NCBI RefSeq assembly: GCF_017356015.1
Contig: NZ_JAFIQV010000032.1
Coordinates: 1 to 64,000, forward strand
Origin: Azospirillum sp. SYSU D00513
GTDB taxonomy: Bacteria > Pseudomonadota > Alphaproteobacteria > Azospirillales > Azospirillaceae
Length of the DNA: 64,000 nt
Direction: 5' to 3'
Below, in pieces: positions 36,161 to 44,564 of the stretch (the first letter of the stretch is position 1; each line of letters opens with the position of its first letter). Below the pieces are notes generated by a model. That model worked only from the letters and a program-made list of their open reading frames with translations, was not told where the DNA came from and searched no databases. The translations under genes and the position numbers were made by a program.

Positions 36161-37519
36161 TCAGAGGGTCTTGATTCCGAGGGTCTGGGCGGCGGCGGGT
36201 TCCAGCCCGCACCAGCCGGCCATGAAGAGGGCCAGCACGCGGGTGACGTCGCGCAGGCTGTCCAGCGAGACGGACTCGTCGATGCCGTGGATGCGCGTCG
36301 CCTCGGGGCCGTAGCAGGTGGCCGGCGTGTCGCCGTAGAGATTGAAGAATCGGGCGTCGGTGGTGCAGGTCGCGGCAAGCTCCGCCGGCTCCCCGCCGAG
36401 CACGGCGCGGTGGCTGTCGGCCAGCAGACGCATCATCGGGTGGGCCGGGTCGATGACGCAGCCCTCCGCCTGGAAGCCCCGCCAGGACAGCTCCACCCCG
36501 ACGCCGGCCAGGGCCGGATCCTCGCGCCGCGCCGCCTCCACCGCCCCGGCCAGGGCGGCCCGCACCTCGGCCGGGTCCTGGCCGGGGTAGAAGCCGGCCC
36601 GCAGGTCGAATTCGCAGCGCGTCGGCACCGAGGAGGTCCACTCCCCGCCTTCGATCCGGCCGAGGTTGAAGTTGACGGGATGCCTGTGGCCCGCGAAGGC
36701 CGGATGCTGCCGGCAGGGCTCGTTCCAGAGCGCTTCCAGCTTTTTCAGGTGCCCGACCAGGGCGAAGGCGGCCTCGATGGCGTTGCTGCCGGCCGAGGTG
36801 TCCAGCACATGGGCGGGCGTGCCGGTGACCGTCACCCGCATCCACATCACCCCGAGCTGGGCGGTCATCAGCGTGTGGTTGAAAGGTTCCGGGATGATCG
36901 CGGCGTCGGCTCGGTAGCCCCGGTGCAGGCAGGCCAGCGCGCCGTTGCCGGTGCATTCCTCCTCGACCACGGACTGGAGAAAGACGGGTGCGGCCGGCTG
37001 GTAGCCGATGGAGCGCAGGGCGGCGAAGGCGGCGGTGTAGGCGGCGATGCCCGCCTTCATGTCGCCGGCGCCCCGGCCATAGAGGCGGCCCTCGTGGACG
37101 CGCGGCTCGAAGGGCGGGCTGGTCCAAAGCTCCGCCGGGCCGGCCGGGACGACGTCGATGTGGCCGTTCAGGATCAGGGACCGGCCGGCGGCCTCGCGCG
37201 GCCGGTGGACGCCGACGACGTTCTCCCGCCCGTCATAGGAGGTGACCGGCGGCGAGAATCCGGGAAGCCGCGCGATGGCCGCCTCGTCGATGGCGAAGCG
37301 GTCCACCTCCAGCCCCAGCCCGGCGAAGGCCTCGGCCATCACCTCCTGCGCCCCGGCCTCCTCGCCCAGCAGCGACGGCTGGCGCACGAGGTCCGAGAGA
37401 TGCGCGACGCAGCGCGGCTGTGCGGCGTCCGCGGCGTCCAGGATGGCCTGGCGCAGGGCCGGGTCGGCGACGACGCCGTCGCGGGCCAGGATGGTCGAAC
37501 GGTTCGAAACGGGCGCCAC
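36161..37519 (-). CDS. M20-family metallopeptidase/deacylase (ArgE/DapE-like)
   Basis: A 452-residue amidohydrolase. Motifs: LNGHIDVVPAG (zinc His and Asp), GRGAGDMKAG (bridging Asp), EEECTGNGAL (catalytic and zinc Glu), plus a dimerisation domain. It removes acyl groups from N-acyl amino acids or peptides. The start is GTG 37519, preceded by GGGAGA, and is the first gene of the operon opposite the LysR gene. With the HDAC-type enzyme it gives the operon two amide-bond hydrolases, suggesting an acylated or peptide-like imported substrate. Confidence 0.92.
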   Translation of the reverse strand: MAPVSNRSTILARDGVVADPALRQAILDAADAAQPRCVAHLSDLVRQPSLLGEEAGAQEVMAEAFAGLGLEVDRFAIDEAAIARLPGFSPPVTSYDGRENVVGVHRPREAAGRSLILNGHIDVVPAGPAELWTSPPFEPRVHEGRLYGRGAGDMKAGIAAYTAAFAALRSIGYQPAAPVFLQSVVEEECTGNGALACLHRGYRADAAIIPEPFNHTLMTAQLGVMWMRVTVTGTPAHVLDTSAGSNAIEAAFALVGHLKKLEALWNEPCRQHPAFAGHRHPVNFNLGRIEGGEWTSSVPTRCEFDLRAGFYPGQDPAEVRAALAGAVEAARREDPALAGVGVELSWRGFQAEGCVIDPAHPMMRLLADSHRAVLGGEPAELAATCTTDARFFNLYGDTPATCYGPEATRIHGIDESVSLDSLRDVTRVLALFMAGWCGLEPAAAQTLGIKTL

Positions 37520-37610
37520 TATACATCTCCCAAAGTTGCCGATCTTTCGGGCAGGCGCAAGATGAGGAGGAGACGGCCTTTTCGGAGCCGAGCCCATAAT
37601 TTCATCATCG

Positions 37611-37667
37611 GGCGGTCTTTTTCAGTGCATATTCCCCAATGCTTGGAAGATCTTCTGCAAGACCGCC
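37611..37667. promoter_or_regulatory. Nested palindromes between LysR and M20 genes
   Basis: Outer arms GGCGGTCTT (37611-37619) and AAGACCGCC (37659-37667) pair perfectly. Inside are GCAT/ATGC arms around ATTCCCCA (about 37627-37642) and the perfect decamer GAAGATCTTC (37646-37655). The site sits in the divergent promoter region of a LysR gene and its likely target operon. Confidence 0.5.
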
Positions 37668-37774
37668 TCGGGAATTAGGCGCCGTGACGCGGCAGCGGGG
37701 CAAATAAGGATTTTTGATTGCCCACATGATTTTGATTTATGCTGCTTTGAAGCATGAGGGAACGGAGCGGCGGG

Positions 37775-38755
37775 ATGGATCAGATGGCGGGCGGCACGGA
37801 TTTCGACCGGCGGACGCTCGAACGGCTCGGCACGCAGCTCGACTGGAACCTGCTGCGCACCTTCATGGTGATCGCGCAGGAGCGCAGCATCACCAAGGCG
37901 TCGGTGCGGCTGTACCTGACGCAGCCCGCCGTCAGCCTCGCGCTGAAGCGGCTGGAGGAGCAGTTCGGCCGGCAGCTGATCGACCGCGCGCCGGGCCGCT
38001 TCGAGCTGACGGCGGCCGGCGAGCAGGTCTATGACGAGGTGGTCGGGATCTTCGGCACGATCTCGCGGCTGGGCGCGCTGGTGCAGGAGGCACGGGAAGA
38101 GGTCAGCGGCCATGTCCACATCCTGCTGGCCAGCCGCATCCAGACCGGCCTGCTCGACCGCTGCCTGCGCGAGTTCCACCGGCTGCACCCGCAGGTGACC
38201 TACCGGATCGACGTCATGGCCTCGGCCGACGCGCACATCGCCCTCCAGCAGCGCGTGGGCTCCTTCGCCATCTGCCTGCTGCGGGAGCCCATTCCGGGCC
38301 TCGCCAACGAGGTCTTCATCCACCAGACCTACCGGCTCTATTGCGGGCCGGATTCCCGCTTCTTCGGCAAGTCCGGCATCGACATCGCGGAGCTGCGGCA
38401 GGAGAATTTCGTCTCCTTCACGTCCGACCAGATCGACGGCGCCCTGTCGCCGCTTACCCTGTTCCGCGCGCGGGAGGGCTTCGCCGGGCGCATCCTCGGC
38501 TCCTCGGCCAACCTGGACGAGGTGCGCCGCATGATCCTCTGCGGCCTCGGCATCGGCCCGCTGCCCGAGCACATCGCCGCGCGCGACGTGGCCGACGGCC
38601 TGCTGTGGGAGCTGCCGCCCTACGAGGGCGTAACGCCGGTGGACGTCCACATCATCTGGAGCCAGCAGGGCCGGCTGAACCGGGCGGAGCGGATGTTCCT
38701 CGACTTCCTGCTCGCCCAGGTGCGCGGCCGCCCGCCGGAGGAACGGCTGCCCTGA
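37775..38755 (+). CDS. LysR-family transcriptional regulator
   Basis: A 326-residue regulator with an N-terminal HTH (LLRTFMVIAQERSITKASVRL, then QPAVSLALKRLEEQFGRQLI) and a periplasmic-binding-protein-like sensor domain. Divergent from the M20-aldolase-transporter operon with 255 nt between starts, the classic layout for a LysR regulator and its target. ATG 37775 is chosen; the frame is open back to 37754. It probably senses the imported substrate. Confidence 0.92.
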   Translation: MDQMAGGTDFDRRTLERLGTQLDWNLLRTFMVIAQERSITKASVRLYLTQPAVSLALKRLEEQFGRQLIDRAPGRFELTAAGEQVYDEVVGIFGTISRLGALVQEAREEVSGHVHILLASRIQTGLLDRCLREFHRLHPQVTYRIDVMASADAHIALQQRVGSFAICLLREPIPGLANEVFIHQTYRLYCGPDSRFFGKSGIDIAELRQENFVSFTSDQIDGALSPLTLFRAREGFAGRILGSSANLDEVRRMILCGLGIGPLPEHIAARDVADGLLWELPPYEGVTPVDVHIIWSQQGRLNRAERMFLDFLLAQVRGRPPEERLP

Positions 38756-38835
38756 GTGCGGCGGGGCAGCGTAGGTCTACATCTTACTATACGCGATCGT
38801 AGTGTCGCCACACCTCAGTGTGTTGCCACACCCCA

Positions 38836-38880
38836 GTCACAAGGTGCGCTCGGGCTCGTACTCAAGTCCCATCTTGTGAC
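38836..38880. repeat. Inverted repeat at island edge
   Basis: GTCACAAG (38836-38843) and CTTGTGAC (38873-38880) form a perfect inverted pair, just after a near-direct repeat of AGTGT..GCCACACC (about 38798-38834). This is where base composition drops at the start of the 39-41.6 kb island. It may be a boundary or a terminator. Confidence 0.35.
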
Positions 38881-39440
38881 AAATCGCCTGTGGCATTTTG
38901 TCCAGGCGGATCTACGAAGGACAAAAACGCCGAAGTCAAAATGACAGCAAGGGATCCATAAAAGGGCTTCCACCACAGAAACTCCTTAAATACTCCGCCA
39001 ATGGAGAAGATATACACTAACAGCGCTAGCGTTGAGATCGCGATCTGTGCTTTGCGGTTAACTTTCCAGACCTTTTTTAAATACAATGCATTAAAAACGC
39101 AGGAGGTTATTGTTACTATACCTAACCAGAAAATTAATTCGTAGCCAGATACTGCAGACCTGAGAATTCCATCCAAGGCAAGATAAAGACTGAGCGCCTC
39201 CCCGGGAAAATATTTTATTAATCTTTGGTGCCATTGATCAGGATCTACCGCCTTCGGGACGTCAACATCCTTTCCCAGAAATGGTCCACCATCCTGTCTA
39301 TTTCCTAGGGAGGGTCCGTCCACGGGTCCTGGCTCTGCCAGTTTGTCTTCCTGACCAACTCTATGAAAAGGACTTTTTGTTAGCTTCATACGCCTTTGCG
39401 CCGCATCAGAAAGCGTGAAAATGTTTCTGTTGAAAGTCAT
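38862..39440 (-). CDS. Hypothetical multi-pass membrane protein
   Basis: A 192-residue protein from an AT-rich island. Residues 1-85 are soluble. Then comes a conserved-looking stretch (LIKYFPGEALSLYLALDGI) and three to four hydrophobic helices to near the C-terminus. ATG 39440 is preferred over 39464 because CAGGAGAACAAA provides the ribosome-binding site. Divergent from the exported/CHAT-like pair at 39574. Function unknown; the association suggests an accessory role in the same unit. Confidence 0.75.
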   Translation of the reverse strand: MTFNRNIFTLSDAAQRRMKLTKSPFHRVGQEDKLAEPGPVDGPSLGNRQDGGPFLGKDVDVPKAVDPDQWHQRLIKYFPGEALSLYLALDGILRSAVSGYELIFWLGIVTITSCVFNALYLKKVWKVNRKAQIAISTLALLVYIFSIGGVFKEFLWWKPFYGSLAVILTSAFLSFVDPPGQNATGDLSQDGT

Positions 39441-39573
39441 TTTGTTCTCCTGAGGGAGTTCCAATGGGAAGGGTTATACGCCAATCTAATAAGGAAAAAT
39501 GGCCTTGACTTCTATCTTTTTTTGAGTCCTCAATTAAGAAATCTACGCACGGAAGCAGGAGGCAAGGAAGATC

Positions 39574-41016
39574 ATGGGATACCTTCCTAAAATCCGATAC
39601 AAATCAAGCATGCATACAATTGCGTTCTTTGTGATTTTATTCATTTCCTCCTTTTTCCCGCTGCATTCTCAGGCAGCGGTTCAACGCATGCTCTTGCCTC
39701 AGCAGTCTTTCTCTATTTCGCCTGGCGGAGTTACCAGCGCGAATGCATTTTGCTTAGATGAAGCACGTTCCACCCCCTCAAATTCTGACACTTTTTCTGG
39801 AGCGTCCGCAACGCTTCAGGATGTATCTGTTGAAATCGAAGGAAAAACACTAACTTTGCAGCAGGCTATTAGCCAGAAACTGTTAGCCATCAGAGGCACG
39901 GGAACGACGGAAGAATTAGAGTTTATCAGCCTTGTGAGCAATAAAGATATTCGAATAAATGTTTCTAAAAACAGTGTTGTCACTCCCGAATTTGGAGAGA
40001 GTACCTCGGACGTCTCCGAAGCGCTAAAAGCACTGGAAGCAGAAAAAGAGTTATCGCAAGATATAGTTTGGGATATGCGAAAGAATATTATGGTATCACA
40101 ACTCGGCCTGTCAACTCAGATGGCAAGCTTAAATGCCGATCCATATGGTATTTACTCATTGCTAAGGAGCGGCAATTTAGGGTATGCGGTTGAACTGCCG
40201 ATCATGTCGGAATACCAATCAATTGCAAATTCTAAAACTCCCCAGGGAAAGCCTAACGGGTTCATTGTTCTACGAGTAGGTGCCAACGTCGATTTTTCTG
40301 GGAATCCTACACTCCTAGACCCGCCTGGCCCACCACAATATTTTCTTTTTACCGGAAACGAGCCGCCAGTAGCGGTAATAGGAAATGACGCACTTTCTAA
40401 TGTTGCAGCAGTTGCACAAAAAGCTTGGAAAGACAAGGGGGGCGCTCCTCCGCCTGTATTGATCTTGTCCGGAGACTCCGATGAACATGACATGGATGCT
40501 GCTCGCCTGACCTTGGAAATCAGTGCGCGTTCAAATACAGCCTCATTCAAAGTCGGAGGAAATGTACAAAGTTCGTTCTCATTCAAAGTTCCGGAAAGCC
40601 TTAAACCCCGCTTGGCTTCACTAGGATCCATTGAGGATGGGCGTCCATGGCGTGAAATTGAGATAACACGCGCCAATAATAGTTTTTCAGCTGATATGAA
40701 AGCAGGGAACTTTATATATCGTTTTTTCTCTAAAACTGCGGAGATGATGGCCCACCTGATCGTAACAGCTGACCGCTTCCTTAATCGCTACCCAATGGCT
40801 CAAACTGCAATGGATGCCACGACCGTTGAAATGCTGAGAAGGGATATTAGAGATTCAATTCAACGCGCCTACTACCAAAATAGAGAACTCAAGAAGCAGG
40901 AAGACAACGTTGTCGGCATGGAAGTTTTCATGGGAAGCCAAGTTCCTAAGATAAAAATTGTAGAATACGGCATTCCAATGCACTTTTTGGCAAGAAACTT
41001 TGCCAGCATCGAATAG
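39574..41016 (+). CDS. Hypothetical exported protein of the CHAT-like island
   Basis: A 480-residue protein with AAGGAAGATC before the ATG. The N-terminal region (residues 1-35) has a hydrophobic core (MHTIAFFVILFISSFFPL) ending HSQAA, consistent with Sec export. The mature part starts with SFSISPGGVTSANAFCLDE, a pattern I associate with uncharacterised exported proteins, and has no recognised catalytic motif. Codon use is AT-shifted relative to the chromosome. It ends 20 nt before the CHAT-like gene and is surely co-transcribed with it. Candidate substrate or partner of that protease (inference). Confidence 0.75.
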   Translation: MGYLPKIRYKSSMHTIAFFVILFISSFFPLHSQAAVQRMLLPQQSFSISPGGVTSANAFCLDEARSTPSNSDTFSGASATLQDVSVEIEGKTLTLQQAISQKLLAIRGTGTTEELEFISLVSNKDIRINVSKNSVVTPEFGESTSDVSEALKALEAEKELSQDIVWDMRKNIMVSQLGLSTQMASLNADPYGIYSLLRSGNLGYAVELPIMSEYQSIANSKTPQGKPNGFIVLRVGANVDFSGNPTLLDPPGPPQYFLFTGNEPPVAVIGNDALSNVAAVAQKAWKDKGGAPPPVLILSGDSDEHDMDAARLTLEISARSNTASFKVGGNVQSSFSFKVPESLKPRLASLGSIEDGRPWREIEITRANNSFSADMKAGNFIYRFFSKTAEMMAHLIVTADRFLNRYPMAQTAMDATTVEMLRRDIRDSIQRAYYQNRELKKQEDNVVGMEVFMGSQVPKIKIVEYGIPMHFLARNFASIE

Positions 41017-41036
41017 CATGAAAGGGGCAGCGTGAA

Positions 41037-41630
41037 ATGGCTACAAGTAGATCGCCTTCGATTTTCCGCACTCTATACTCCACAAATGACTGGACTTTTA
41101 TATCAGGCCTTCCTTCAACGCGGCGACAATTCACAAAAGCACAAGCCTATGGAGAATTCTGCCTCAACTTCAAAGATTTCACGCAGTATGAGGACTGCAT
41201 TATCAGAGCTTTTACAACGTATTTATCTGTCTTCGAGAAAGGAAGCGGATTGCGGATCATTCGATATGCATCGTCCCATGACTTCTCGTGCAATCTTAAG
41301 GATGATAAGCCCGTCGTACTCTTCACACACAGCTCTTGTGGGCGCCTTGAGTTCTCCAATGGAATGATACCTTTCTCAGAAGTAGCGAAAGATATCTGCC
41401 CTAATTTTCGAGGAATTGCAGATATCAGTGCGTGCCAACCTCTAGGACTAGATGTAGAAATTAAGCGGCGAGCGCCGAATTGCGCTGTCAAAATTATGCT
41501 ATGCAAGCTTTCATCCGTTAACTGGATCAAATTTTACAGCTATTTCTTTAGTGAGTTCCAGATAAAGCCAAGGTCGTACGCTGAAGCTCTAGAAAACACG
41601 GTAAACGCCCACACTATCGAAGTTCTATAA
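41037..41630 (+). CDS. Putative CHAT/caspase-like cysteine protease
   Basis: A 197-residue protein preceded by AAGGGGCAGCG. The second half has the CHAT layout: VVLFTHSSCGRLEF (catalytic-type His98), then GIADISACQPLGL (candidate nucleophile C133, in the ISAC motif corresponding to LSAC), then a strand, and NWIKFYSYFF followed by SYAEAL, equivalent to the FYxxL...SxxEAL end of CHAT domains. The His-Gly of most CHAT proteases is His-Ser here. No TPR or other recruitment domain is fused, so the protein is minimal. The assignment rests on motif order and spacing only. Confidence 0.6.
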   Translation: MATSRSPSIFRTLYSTNDWTFISGLPSTRRQFTKAQAYGEFCLNFKDFTQYEDCIIRAFTTYLSVFEKGSGLRIIRYASSHDFSCNLKDDKPVVLFTHSSCGRLEFSNGMIPFSEVAKDICPNFRGIADISACQPLGLDVEIKRRAPNCAVKIMLCKLSSVNWIKFYSYFFSEFQIKPRSYAEALENTVNAHTIEVL

Positions 41631-41894
41631 AGGAAGCCTTCCAAATTCGTCGTTTGGTCAGTCTAGCCTCCCGGGAGTTCGCCTCTTTCGCCCACACTCT
41701 TGCCGGCTGGCTGAATTTTATTGCCTATGCTCCTACACCAGACCGGTCGACCCGCCATCACCGCCGCCATGCACACGCTCACAGACGCAGTTTTTATTAC
41801 ACCCGTTAGCGTCAATTTTATAAATCCATCCTAACCCAGAATAAAACCGCCTGAAATCCAACGGTCAACTGCCAGTCGAGCGCATGCCAAACCA
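41631..41894. other. Gene-free stretch after the CHAT-like gene
   Basis: Moderately AT-rich sequence with no supported gene between the CHAT-like stop and remnant copy B. It probably contains decayed mobile-element sequence, judging from the adjoining repeat. Confidence 0.35.
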
Positions 41895-41965
41895 GCCAGC
41901 CTTGAAACGTGACGACCAACTGGCACGACAACCTTATTCCTGCTTGCTCCGCATCGCGGTTTCTC
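41895..41965. repeat. Insertion-element end remnant, copy B
   Basis: This aligns to 18-88 (see copy A). On the minus strand the end reads Met-Arg-Ser-Lys-Gln-Glu-stop. The aligned segment ends at 41965, inside the stop codon of urtE (41964-41966), so the remnant abuts the 3' end of the urt operon exactly. Confidence 0.55.
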
Positions 41966-42659
41966 ACACCGTTAGGTACTTGCGCACCTCGGACTCGTCC
42001 AGCCCGTGGCGGGAGCCCGCGAGCATGACCTCGCCGCGTTCCATCACCGCCCAGTCGTCGGCGAGGTCGCGGGCGAACTCGTAATACTGCTCGACCAGCA
42101 GGATCGCCATGCCGCCCCGGTCGCGCAGGTAGGAGATGGCGCGGCCGATGTCCTTGATGATGGAGGGCTGGATGCCCTCCGTCGGCTCGTCCAGCACCAG
42201 CAGCCTGGGCCGGGTCACCAGCGCGCGGCCGATGGCGAGCTGCTGCTGCTGGCCGCCGGACAGGTCGCCGCCGCGGCGGTCGAGCATCGACTTCAGCACG
42301 GGGAACAGCTCGAACACCTCCTCGGGGATCGAGCGCTGGGCGCGCGGCAGCGGGGCGTAGCCGGTGAGCAGGTTCTCGCGCACGGTCAGCAGCGGGAAGA
42401 TCTCGCGGCCCTGGGCGACATAGGCGATGCCGCGCCGCGCCCGCTCGTAGGGCGCCAGCTTGGTGATGTCGCCGCCGTCCCAGCGGATGGTTCCGCCCGA
42501 CACGGGCTTCAGCCCGACGATGGCGCGCAGCAGGCTGGACTTGCCCACACCGTTGCGGCCGAGCAGGCAGGTCACCTTGCCCACCTCCGCCTTCAGGGAG
42601 ACGCCGCGCAGCGCCTGGGCGGCGCCGTAATGCAGGTTGACCGATTGAACGTCGAGCAT
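41964..42659 (-). CDS. urtE: Urea ABC transporter ATP-binding protein UrtE
   Basis: A 231-residue LivF-type ATPase: LLGRNGVGKSS (Walker A), DLSGGQQQQLAIGRAL (signature), LLVLDEPTEGIQPS (Walker B). The Gln-rich signature and the TEGIQPS motif are typical of UrtE. Start ATG 42659 gives the MLDVQSVNLHYGAAQALRG N-terminus of the family; it is 16 nt after urtD. Last gene of the urtABCDE operon; its stop codon meets the insertion-element remnant. Confidence 0.96.
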   Translation of the reverse strand: MLDVQSVNLHYGAAQALRGVSLKAEVGKVTCLLGRNGVGKSSLLRAIVGLKPVSGGTIRWDGGDITKLAPYERARRGIAYVAQGREIFPLLTVRENLLTGYAPLPRAQRSIPEEVFELFPVLKSMLDRRGGDLSGGQQQQLAIGRALVTRPRLLVLDEPTEGIQPSIIKDIGRAISYLRDRGGMAILLVEQYYEFARDLADDWAVMERGEVMLAGSRHGLDESEVRKYLTV

Positions 42660-42675
42660 GGCATCAATCCTAACC

Positions 42676-43422
42676 TTAGCGTCCAAGATAGACGTCGATG
42701 ACCTGGCGGTTGGCGCTGACGGAGTCGAGCGAGCCTTCGGCCAGGACGGAGCCCTCGTGCAGGACCGTGACCTTCACGCCCAGTTCGCGCACGAAGACCA
42801 TGTCGTGCTCCACCACGATGACCGAGCGGGTGCCCGCGATGGTCTTCAGCAGATGGGCGGTCTGTTCGGTCTCGGCGTCGGTCATGCCGGCGACCGGCTC
42901 GTCCACCAGCAGCAGCTTCGGATCCTGGGCGAGCAGCATGCCGATCTCCAGCCACTGCTTTTCGCCGTGCGACAGGCTGCCGGCCAGCCGTTCGCGCCGG
43001 GGCGACAGGCGGGTGATGTCCAGGATCTCCTCGATCCGCGCCCGGTCCTTGGGGTTCATTCCGTAGGCGAGCGCCGACCAGGTCTTGCGCGGGTTCTTCA
43101 GGGCCAGTTCCAGGTTGTCCCAGACCGTGTGGTTCTCGAAGACGGTCGGGCGCTGGAACTTGCGGCCGATGCCGAGGTTGGCGATGGCCGCCTCGTCCAT
43201 GCGGGTGAGGTCGGTGCCGCCCTCGAACAGGATGGTGCCGGTGTTGGGGCGCGTCTTGCCGGTGATGACGTCCATCATGGTCGTCTTGCCGGCCCCGTTC
43301 GGCCCGATGATGGCGCGCATCTCGCCGGGGCCGATGATCAGCGACAGGCTGTTCAGCGCGCGGAAGCCGTCGAAACTGACCGACACGCCGTCCACGTAGA
43401 GCAGGGTGTTCTCGGCGGACAT
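42676..43422 (-). CDS. urtD: Urea ABC transporter ATP-binding protein UrtD
   Basis: A 248-residue LivG-type ATPase: GPNGAGKTT (Walker A), GSLSHGEKQWLEIG (signature, with the SHGEKQWLEI form seen in UrtD) and LLLVDEPVAGMTD (Walker B). Forms the ATPase pair with UrtE. Starts 5 nt after the urtC stop. Confidence 0.96.
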   Translation of the reverse strand: MSAENTLLYVDGVSVSFDGFRALNSLSLIIGPGEMRAIIGPNGAGKTTMMDVITGKTRPNTGTILFEGGTDLTRMDEAAIANLGIGRKFQRPTVFENHTVWDNLELALKNPRKTWSALAYGMNPKDRARIEEILDITRLSPRRERLAGSLSHGEKQWLEIGMLLAQDPKLLLVDEPVAGMTDAETEQTAHLLKTIAGTRSVIVVEHDMVFVRELGVKVTVLHEGSVLAEGSLDSVSANRQVIDVYLGR

Positions 43423-43427
43423 GGGTC

Positions 43428-44561
43428 TCAGGCTCCCTTGGATGCGGCGGCGGGGACGGCGGCGGCCGGCTCCCGCTTCCTGAAGCGGTCGGCGGCCAGC
43501 CCCAGGATGCCCTTGGGCAGGAACAGCGTGACCAGGACGAACAGACCGCCCAGCGCGAACAGCCACAGCTCCGGCAGGGCCGCCGTGAAGTAGGTCTTGC
43601 CGTAATTGACCAGCACGGCACCCAGCACCGCGCCGGCCAGCGTGCCGCGCCCGCCGACGGCGACCCAGATCACCGCCTCAATCGAGGCGGCCGGCGCGAA
43701 TTCCGACGGGTTGATGATGCCGACCTGCGGCACGTAGAGAGCACCCGCCACACCCGCCATGCAGGCGGACAGCGTCCAGACGAAGAGCTTGTAGCGCTCC
43801 ACCGAATAGCCCAGGAAACGCACCCGGCTCTCCGCGTCGCGCACCGCCACCAGCACCTTGCCGAGCTTGGAGGCGACGAGCGACGAGGCAACCATGTAGC
43901 CCGCGGCCAGCGCCGCCACCGTGGCGACGAACAGCCCCACCCGCGTGGCCGGTGCCTGGATGTCGTAGCCCAGGATCTCCTTGAAGTCGGTCAGGCCGTT
44001 GTTGCCGCCGAAGCCCATGTCGTTGCGGAAGAAGGCGAGCAGCAGCGCGAAGGTCATGGCCTGGGTGATGATCGACAGGTACACGCCGGTGACGCGGCTG
44101 CGGAAGGCGAACCAGCCGAAGGCGAAGGCGAGCAGGCCCGGCACCGCCAGCACCATCAGCGCGGCGAACCAGAACTGGTCGAAGCCCTGCCAGTACCAGG
44201 GCAGCTCCTTCCAGTTCAGGAAGACCATGAAGTCCGGCAGCTCCGGGTGGCCGTAGACGCCGCGCGGGCCGATCTGGCGCATCAGGTACATGCCCATGGC
44301 GTAGCCGCCGAGCGTGAAGAAGGCCGCGTGGCCGAGCGACAGGATGCCGCAATAGCCCCACACGAGGTCCAGCGCCAGCGCCAGCAGCGCGAAGCTCAGA
44401 TACTTGCCGAGCAGGCTGACCGAATGCATCGGCAGGTGGAAGGGCGAGTCCGGCGGCACGGCCAGCGCCATGACCGGCACCGCGACCGCCAGGACGGCGA
44501 GCACCGTCAGCAGCACGCCGGCGCGCTTGTCGAGGCCGAGGAGAAGGAAACGGGTCAGCAT
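43428..44561 (-). CDS. urtC: Urea ABC transporter permease UrtC
   Basis: A 377-residue LivM-type permease with about ten hydrophobic helices. Family patterns include DLVWGYCGILSLGHAAFFTLGG near residue 65 and AVIWVAVGGRGTLAGAVLGA in the C-terminal half. The large periplasmic loop (about 100-150) with GVYGHPELPDF is characteristic of UrtC. It starts 3 nt after urtB. Confidence 0.95.
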   Translation of the reverse strand: MLTRFLLLGLDKRAGVLLTVLAVLAVAVPVMALAVPPDSPFHLPMHSVSLLGKYLSFALLALALDLVWGYCGILSLGHAAFFTLGGYAMGMYLMRQIGPRGVYGHPELPDFMVFLNWKELPWYWQGFDQFWFAALMVLAVPGLLAFAFGWFAFRSRVTGVYLSIITQAMTFALLLAFFRNDMGFGGNNGLTDFKEILGYDIQAPATRVGLFVATVAALAAGYMVASSLVASKLGKVLVAVRDAESRVRFLGYSVERYKLFVWTLSACMAGVAGALYVPQVGIINPSEFAPAASIEAVIWVAVGGRGTLAGAVLGAVLVNYGKTYFTAALPELWLFALGGLFVLVTLFLPKGILGLAADRFRKREPAAAVPAAASKGA

Positions 44562-44564
44562 GGG

